Origin: Treponema sp.
GTDB lineage: Bacteria > Spirochaetota > Spirochaetia > Treponematales > Treponemataceae
Direction: 5' to 3'
DNA: 64,000 nucleotides
Assembly (NCBI GenBank): GCA_017963165.1
Contig: JAGCTZ010000141.1
Coordinates: 3,387-67,386, forward strand
Shown one piece after another: positions 60,500 to 64,000 of the stretch (the first letter of the stretch is position 1; the number at the start of each line of letters is the position of its first letter). The position numbers were made by a program, and so were the translations under genes. Below the pieces are notes generated by a model that had not been told where the DNA came from, did not search any database, and saw only the letters and a program-made list of their open reading frames with translations.

Positions 60500-60892
60500 A
60501 TGGTAAAGAATATTGCTATTGGAACAGGTAGAAGAAAGACCTCTGTAGCCCGCGTTTTTGTTCGCGACGGCTCTGGAAAAATTGTTGTAAACGGTAAGGA
60601 TGTAAAAGAATATTTTTCATCTGCTGAGCAGATTCAGCTTGTAAACCAGCCACTTTTGGTTACATCAATGGGAAACAAATATGACATTCTCATTAATGTA
60701 TGTGGTGGTGGTATGAACGGTCAGGCTGCTGCTTGCTTGCATGGTATTTCACGTGCTTTGGTTCAGATTGATCCAGATGCTCGTACAGCTCTTAAAGCTA
60801 ACGGATACCTTACACGCGACTCTCGTATGGTTGAGCGTAAGAAGTACGGACAGAAGGGTGCTCGTCGCCGCTTCCAGTTCTCAAAGCGTTAG
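60500..60892 (+). CDS. rpsI: 30S ribosomal protein S9
   Basis: 130 aa. [19 protein letters not shown] at the front, [20 protein letters not shown] in the middle, and the basic C-terminus ending RRRFQFSKR that reaches the P-site tRNA. Normal length for the family. A palindromic element and a terminator follow. Confidence 0.97.
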   Translation: MVKNIAIGTGRRKTSVARVFVRDGSGKIVVNGKDVKEYFSSAEQIQLVNQPLLVTSMGNKYDILINVCGGGMNGQAAACLHGISRALVQIDPDARTALKANGYLTRDSRMVERKKYGQKGARRRFQFSKR

Positions 60893-60907
60893 TATTATGT
60901 ATCCCGC

Positions 60908-60950
60908 GGTCCCTGTGGTCCCTGAGCTTGTCGAAGGGGTCGAAGGGTCC
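60908..60950 (+). repeat. CCTGAGCTTGTCGAAGG-type palindromic element with partial duplication
   Basis: GGTCCCTGT is followed by the full element GGTCCCTGAGCTTGTCGAAG, then GGGTCGAAGGGTCC: both ends are duplicated. Located just after rpsI. Confidence 0.75.
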
Positions 60951-60963
60951 ATGGAGATTTACA

Positions 60964-60992
60964 AAGCTCGGTCTTGTGGCCGGGCTTTTTTT
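60964..60992 (+). terminator. rplM-rpsI terminator
   Basis: AAGCTCGG/CCGGGCTT stem (60964-60971 with 60980-60987) and TTTTTTT. Confidence 0.8.
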
Positions 60993-61004
60993 ATGCCTTG
61001 TGTC

Positions 61005-61027
61005 ATTGTCGGGCTTGACCCGACAAT
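61005..61027. repeat. Second palindromic repeat type, CGGGCTTGACCCG
   Basis: ATTGTCGGG-CTTGA-CCCGACAAT, a perfect 9-bp inverted repeat. The same core is a frequent intergenic palindrome in many bacterial genomes. Its TTGACC serves as the -35 of recX. Confidence 0.65.
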
Positions 61028-61044
61028 CTCTTATTACCTAAAAT
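61015..61044 (+). promoter_or_regulatory. recX promoter, leaderless arrangement
   Basis: TTGACC (61015-61020, within the palindrome), 18-bp spacer, TAAAAT (61039-61044), 6 nt to the ATG at 61051. Confidence 0.55.
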
Positions 61045-61050
61045 GTTCTT

Positions 61051-61650
61051 ATGATAATAAAATCAATTGCAGAAACGTCGTACGAAGGAATGTTCCGCGT
61101 GGAGCCGACAGAGGGGCCGGCTTTTTTTATTCGTAAAGAATATCTTCCTTCTCTTGATTTTGATTTGATTGTGCCGGGTGCAGAATTTAATGAACAGCAA
61201 ACTGATGAAATTCTTGATGCTGGTTTGATTTGTGTCGTAGAACTTAAAGCTGTGGGGTATCTTGCACGGGCAGAACAGAGTCGTTTTGGGCTTACGCAAA
61301 AATTGATTGCAAAAAAATACGATAAAAAATATATTGATGCGGCTTTGACTTATCTTGAAGGGCGCGGTTATTTGAGTGATGAACGTTATGCAAGGGCCTG
61401 GCTTCATGACAGACGGATTAATCATTTTGAAGGGCGGACAAAGCTTGCAGCAGAACTAGGGGCTCGGGGAATTGGTCGCGAAGTTGCAGCGGCTGCACTT
61501 GATGAGTTTTTTGAAGAAAATGATGAAGCGGAAATTTGTGTAAAAGCCTGTGAGCGATTTGTGAAGCAGGGTAAGGAAGGGGATAATCTTGTTGCTGCTT
61601 TGTTGAAGGCGGGGTTTTCCTATAAAATGATTAAGGATGTTCTTCAATAA
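61051..61650 (+). CDS. recX: Regulatory protein RecX
   Basis: 199 aa. Three-helix RecX repeats: YLARAEQSRFGLTQKLIAKK, YDKKYIDAALTYLEGRGYLSDERYARAWLHDR (in parts), and ARGIGREVAAAALDEFFEEN. RecX binds the RecA filament and limits it. N-terminal ~60 residues are an extra beta-type domain. It is distant from recA here. The 3' end overlaps the convergent alpha-galactosidase gene by 20 bp. Confidence 0.85.
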   Translation: MIIKSIAETSYEGMFRVEPTEGPAFFIRKEYLPSLDFDLIVPGAEFNEQQTDEILDAGLICVVELKAVGYLARAEQSRFGLTQKLIAKKYDKKYIDAALTYLEGRGYLSDERYARAWLHDRRINHFEGRTKLAAELGARGIGREVAAAALDEFFEENDEAEICVKACERFVKQGKEGDNLVAALLKAGFSYKMIKDVLQ

Positions 61651-63853
61651 AAATCAACTGTGCCTGATAATCTCCCCAGTCGCGGCGGATTGGGATTCCC
61701 GCATTCATTATTGTTGAGCCTGATAATTTTAACGGCGGATATTTTTCCTGAGCTTCGTCCGGCCAGGTGATTTTGTAAAGTTTTTCAGAATCCAGTCCAG
61801 CAAGCTTTATCATTCGTGTTTTGTTGTTTGGATGATTGTAAAGCTGAACAAATGTTACAAGTGCCTGTTTTTTGTCGCGGCTTATGCTTGCCCAACAGTC
61901 GTATTCACCGTTTTCTGAAGCCGCTGCAATTTTGTAGTAATCGCCTTCGCGCACAAGCGGATTGAACTTTTTGTATAAGGCAATCTGGCGTGGAATCATA
62001 GCGCGTTCTTCTGGCGGCAGTTTTGTAATATCAAGCTCGTAGCCAAAGGTTCCGCTTAATGCAACGTAGCCGCGTGTTTTAAATGGAGTTGTGCGGCCAC
62101 AGGCGTGGTTCGGACAAACGCTGACATGTGCACCCATTGTGCTTAGAGGATATACAAGAGCTGTTCCTTCCTGAATGGCAAGTCGTTCAATTGCATCTGT
62201 GTCGTCGCTGCACCAGATTTGCGGACTGTAATAAAACATTCCAGGGTCAAAGCGCGCACCACCGCCAGAACAGTTTTCGAGCAGAAGGTTTGGAAAATCG
62301 GTAATAAGCTGCTCCTGCATACTGTAAAGGGCTAGTACATATCGATGGAAATATTCACCGATGCGATCGGCAGTCAAGTCTGCACTTCCAACATCACAAA
62401 TCTGACGGTTCATATCCCATTTTACATATTCAATATTTGCAGAACGAAGAATTGTTTCTACGCTGTTCATAATGTAGTCGCGGACTTCTTTTCTTGTAAT
62501 GTCCAGTACATACTGGCAGCGTGCCATTCCAGGTTCCCTACCTTTAATCTGAATCGCCCAGTCTGGATGTGCACGGAATAAATCGGAGTCGGGACTTACC
62601 ATTTCCGGTTCAAACCATATGCCGAATTTCATTCCAAGTGCATTTACCTGGTCAACAAGATTTTTAAGTCCGCCCTTAAGCTTTTCTTCATTTACAATCC
62701 AGTCGCCAAGACTTGAGTCATCAAAAGAGCGGTGTCCAAACCAGCCGTCGTCCATTACAAGCATTTCAATTCCATCTTTGTGGGCTTCGCGTGCAATGTC
62801 CAGAAGCTTGTTTGTGTCAAAATCAAAATAGGTCGCTTCCCAATTGTTTATGAGAATCGGGCGCATCTGATTTTTATAAGGAGAGCGAATAAGATGATTT
62901 CTATACAGGTCGTGGAAAGCATGGCTCATTCCGTTTAAGCCGTTGTTAGAAAAAGCTAATACAGCCTGCGGGGTTTCAAAGAAATTGCCTGGTTCGAGTT
63001 TCCAGCTGAAGTTTTCGGCATTTATTCCTATTGTTGCGCGGAGTGTGTCAAACTGGTTTCGCTGAATCTGAGCTTCAAAATTTCCTGAATAAATAAGATT
63101 TATGCCCCAGACATTGCCGCTGTTCCAGTCTGTATTTTTTTGAAGAATTGCCGTAAAAGGCTGTTCCTGATGACTTGTTTCTCCGCGAATGCTGCAGGCC
63201 CTTTGTATACCCATATGAATAGGGTGTCTGTCTATATGCCTTTCGCGAGCCCAGGTTCCATTGAGCGTGATTGTTTCGTAGTTATCATTATCCATATCAA
63301 AGGCGGCAGAAAGAGCTTTTTTAATATATATGTGATTTTCTTTACTTGTGCTGTCGAGAGTAATTTTTGACCAGCGTACTATTGCATCGGTATCATCAAA
63401 AATTGTGTAGAAAAGGTCTACTGTTACGCCAAGAATTTCATCAGTTGATGTGAGTTTAAGTGTCTGTCCTTTGCTGTTAGCTGAAGCAAACACATGAGGA
63501 AGCTCCTTCAGTTTTACAGTTCCGTCAATAATCTGATAAGATTTGTATTTAAGCTCAACAGCATTATTGCCGGTACTGTTTGTAATTGCCAGGGCAGAAT
63601 AACGGAAGTCGCCAAGCCCGTCTGTCGGCATTTCCTGTGGAAGAAAATCAAGCAGACTGAGCTTTTCGCGGAAAACAGGAGAATCTGAAAAACCGTATTC
63701 CTTCTGGCGTGTCATATAACTGATGTCATCTTCGGCAATTTTTGGGCCGTAATAGCAGTGGGCAAGGTAGCCCTTTTCTGAAACCAAAATACAGTAAGTT
63801 GAATTAGCTGTATCCAGACGGAATATTCTGGTTTGTTCGTTGAAAGTTATCAT
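61631..63853 (-). CDS. Alpha-galactosidase, GH36
   Basis: 740 aa from ATG 63853 (MITFNEQTRIF...), supported by GGGAGAG upstream. N-terminal beta-supersandwich (about 1-320), (beta/alpha)8 barrel with LVMDDGWFGHR, GIWFEPEMVS, nucleophile D480 in YVKWDMNR and acid/base D550 in CSDDTDA, then the C-terminal beta domain. Positions match lactobacillus MelA-type GH36 enzymes. It splits alpha-1,6-galactosides such as melibiose and raffinose. No signal peptide, so it acts in the cytoplasm on imported sugars, in keeping with the transporter-type gene at the other window end. Confidence 0.95.
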   Translation of the reverse strand: MITFNEQTRIFRLDTANSTYCILVSEKGYLAHCYYGPKIAEDDISYMTRQKEYGFSDSPVFREKLSLLDFLPQEMPTDGLGDFRYSALAITNSTGNNAVELKYKSYQIIDGTVKLKELPHVFASANSKGQTLKLTSTDEILGVTVDLFYTIFDDTDAIVRWSKITLDSTSKENHIYIKKALSAAFDMDNDNYETITLNGTWARERHIDRHPIHMGIQRACSIRGETSHQEQPFTAILQKNTDWNSGNVWGINLIYSGNFEAQIQRNQFDTLRATIGINAENFSWKLEPGNFFETPQAVLAFSNNGLNGMSHAFHDLYRNHLIRSPYKNQMRPILINNWEATYFDFDTNKLLDIAREAHKDGIEMLVMDDGWFGHRSFDDSSLGDWIVNEEKLKGGLKNLVDQVNALGMKFGIWFEPEMVSPDSDLFRAHPDWAIQIKGREPGMARCQYVLDITRKEVRDYIMNSVETILRSANIEYVKWDMNRQICDVGSADLTADRIGEYFHRYVLALYSMQEQLITDFPNLLLENCSGGGARFDPGMFYYSPQIWCSDDTDAIERLAIQEGTALVYPLSTMGAHVSVCPNHACGRTTPFKTRGYVALSGTFGYELDITKLPPEERAMIPRQIALYKKFNPLVREGDYYKIAAASENGEYDCWASISRDKKQALVTFVQLYNHPNNKTRMIKLAGLDSEKLYKITWPDEAQEKYPPLKLSGSTIMNAGIPIRRDWGDYQAQLIFIEEHP

Positions 63854-63897
63854 AAGACTCTCCCATAAAAAGTCAACGAACAAGTCAACTTTCTAAG

Positions 63898-64000
63898 CTA
63901 TTTATTTATGGCAGCCAGAGCCTGATCAACAAGATTTATAGGCTTGTATTTCCCCATCATCTTTTTTGCATCAAAGTCCTGTTTTTCTGTGAGCAACGCC
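63898..64000 (-). CDS. C-terminal end of an unidentified gene (cut by window)
   Basis: 33 codons open to the window edge on the minus strand, ending DFDAKKMMGKYKPINLVDQA, then LAAINK-stop. It lies 44 bp upstream of the alpha-galactosidase start in the same direction, so it may be part of the same carbohydrate operon. The fragment is too short to name. Confidence 0.5.
   Translation of the reverse strand, partial: ALLTEKQDFDAKKMMGKYKPINLVDQALAAINK

Overview
The window is a low-GC chromosomal segment that looks like a host- or rumen-associated Treponema (Spirochaetota). The evidence is a spirochaete-type FliG paralogue, a GreA with a very long N-terminal extension, many treponemal-style small lipoproteins, a BspA-type surface-protein remnant and the overall low-GC codon usage. 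The organism assignment is inference from gene content. No phage, insertion sequence, CRISPR array or rRNA operon is visible. There is one tRNA (Arg, UCU).

Layout. 1-2.2 kb: end of a sugar-type ABC solute-binding protein and a convergent AraC regulator. 2.4-6.1 kb: a heterodimeric ABC exporter pair. 6.1-11.2 kb: sbcD-sbcC and a fliG paralogue. 11.3-20.2 kb: an M16C peptidase, a small unknown protein, a tocopherol-cyclase-like protein, clpB, nadE and rlmJ. 20.2-25.9 kb (minus): PBP1-type penicillin-binding protein with a ParB-domain protein, then a ferredoxin / membrane protein / M23-LysM peptidase / PEGA-protein operon. 26-31.5 kb: deoC, then (minus) a TPR gene, the giant greA and an MBL hydrolase. 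31.6-34.3 kb: two divergent lipoprotein genes and a scar of gene debris (AAA/DUF4143 ATPase tail joined to a BspA tail). 34.3-38.5 kb: rpe and envelope TPR/lipoprotein genes. 38.6-42.4 kb: recA, a folK-scpA fusion, scpB and an rluB-type pseudouridine synthase. 42.4-43.9 kb: flavodoxin-like and glutathione peroxidase genes divergent from ohrR. 44-49.6 kb: a decayed gene, cmk, rpsA, a degenerate NtrC-like protein, a TPR protein and a lipoprotein. 49.6-58.9 kb: tRNA-Arg and a suf Fe-S cluster locus (sufC, B, D, S, U on the minus strand) interrupted by two plus-strand genes (an EAL phosphodiesterase and an ABC exporter). 59-64 kb: exonuclease, rplM-rpsI, recX, a GH36 alpha-galactosidase and the end of one more gene.

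The most consistent unusual signal is at promoters. Eleven starts (fliG, the PBP gene, deoC, rpe, ohrR, the decayed gene at 44004, the ABC exporter at 51615, the EAL gene, sufC, the exonuclease and recX) have a sigma-70-like -10 hexamer ending only 6-9 nt before the ATG and no Shine-Dalgarno sequence. That is the geometry of leaderless mRNAs. Other genes (cmk, sbcD, rplM, sufS) have ordinary leaders with a Shine-Dalgarno sequence. Divergent pairs (sufC/exonuclease, sufS/ABC exporter, gpx/ohrR) have overlapping or interleaved promoters.

Dispersed palindromic repeats are the second theme. A CCTGAGCTTGTCGAAGG-type element occurs at least five times. One copy lies inside sufD, and one forms the C-terminal tail of an exporter subunit and supplies the ribosome binding site of the next gene. 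There is also a two-copy 67-bp repeat, a composite palindromic element between sufC and sufB, and a long hairpin between clpB and nadE. I did not find a clearly new multi-gene system. The best leads are the leaderless gene class, the split suf locus, the FolK-ScpA fusion and the degenerate NtrC-like protein.
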